Shown: positions 63,398-64,000 of the stretch, in pieces | How positions within the stretch are numbered: position 1 is the stretch's first letter | How the letters are laid out: each line of letters opens with the position of its first letter | DNA from: Eukaryota sp. TZLM1-RC | Lineage: Eukaryota > Metamonada: BaSk clade | DNA length: 64,000 nucleotides | Assembly: GCA_040285825.1 (NCBI GenBank) | Contig: JAUPSS010000004.1 | Coordinates: 2,894,550 to 2,958,549, forward strand | Direction: 5' to 3' | Notes under the pieces: model-generated | What the model was told of the DNA's origin: nothing | Seen by the model: the letters and a program-made list of their open reading frames with translations, nothing else | Database searches by the model: none | Made by a program: the position numbers and the translations under genes

Positions 63398-64000
63398 ACA
63401 TTTTTTTTTTAAAATTTAATTTTATTCTAAACCTATAAATCAACATCTAAAAAATCCATCTCTCCCAAAACAAAAACACTAGATGCAACTCTCTCATAGT
63501 GAGATCCAAGAGAAAGCAAAGCATCAGAAACCATCTTCAACATCCCCTTAAAAATAGAAAACACAATTCTATTTTGCCAAAACAATCTATTGAAATTTCT
63601 GCCAGTCCTTCTCTTTACAATCATTTCAAAATCATCAAAAAAACGTAAAGCAGTTGGTGCAAGTGAACCAAAAAGGGAAAATACAAATGGATACAAATTG
63701 TATTTTGCATGCTGTAGACTGGCCAATTTGGACAAAGGTTCATTGTATTTTTTGAATTTAAAATTTTCAGCATTTGAAAGGGGATTATGAATTTCAGAAT
63801 TAACAAGCCTTTCATTTGAGGCATTACAAGGATCAACAGACATTACATCCAATAAAATGAAGCTTCCATCTAATCCAGGTAATATGACATCACCTCTATT
63901 ATTCTTATGAAAATCATCTTCAGCATCAACCAGATTTGACAACAGAGGTTCCAAGAAGGATTCAATTCTATGAGATTTACACATACAATATAACTGGTCT
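63398..64000 (-). mobile_element. Family B 3' part, runs off the window
   Basis: Minus strand, open from the window edge (DQLYCMCKSH) to FLDVDL-stop at 63,433, then tail and T10. It corresponds to 58,162 onward in the left unit. Confidence 0.92.

Noticed and set aside
27706-63790. Dozens of 60-80-codon frames antisense to family B, recurring with the same sequence
   Set aside because: They recur only because B recurs; they are reverse-strand shadows of the endonuclease region with no start context or domain.
22000-64000. Sequencing or assembly error as the cause of all frameshifts and junctions
   Set aside because: Not excluded for private homopolymer indels, but the shared A4T4 form, the perfect target duplications and frames restored by removing inserts show that most of the structure is real.

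Overview
The window is nuclear DNA of a unicellular eukaryote: AT-rich, standard stop codons, ESCRT-III and RCC1-type genes, and one gene split by a 28-nt GT-AG intron. I cannot place the organism more narrowly. There are no rRNA, tRNA or CRISPR features.

Layout. 1-22 kb is a gene-bearing part with scattered, mostly old retroelement pieces: an RCC1-repeat protein running off the left edge (minus), a secreted phospholipase B-like hydrolase (minus), a CHMP5/Vps60-like ESCRT-III subunit (plus), a ROK-family fructokinase with a tiny intron (minus), a ThiF/MoeB/UBA4-type adenylyltransferase whose usual catalytic Cys is absent (plus), the C-terminal part of a Fanzor (eukaryotic TnpB-like) nuclease (plus), a broken Ulp1-like cysteine protease (plus) and a large beta-propeller-like protein with a basic, disordered tail (plus).

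22-64 kb contains no host gene that I can see. It is a colony of non-LTR retrotransposons inserted into one another in both orientations. I sort them by C-terminus and 3' tail into provisional families A-F plus X. B makes most of the right half; C, D and E are related but clearly distinct at protein level; A and F are more divergent. A complete protein (best seen in B, 51,687-55,057, about 1,120 codons) has an acidic N-terminal motif, a CCHC knuckle, a CxxC/CxxC ribbon, a reverse transcriptase with YMDD, and a C-terminal zinc motif plus PD-(D/E)XK-like endonuclease of the R2/NeSL kind. There is no APE endonuclease.

Eleven insertions have readable target-site duplications of 11-15 bp that mostly begin with A, so nesting order can be read directly. 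Two insertions (31 and 49 bp) carry only the 3' tail. One full-length C copy (39,965-43,942) defines the element's 5' end: a T8 tract followed by a 77-nt leader. That leader and the first ~45 codons recur nearly unchanged in elements whose later parts differ. Within B, one subfamily carries a shared frameshift yet has spread, which suggests mobilisation in trans. Identical compound junctions 5.235 kb apart reveal a segmental duplication at the right end.
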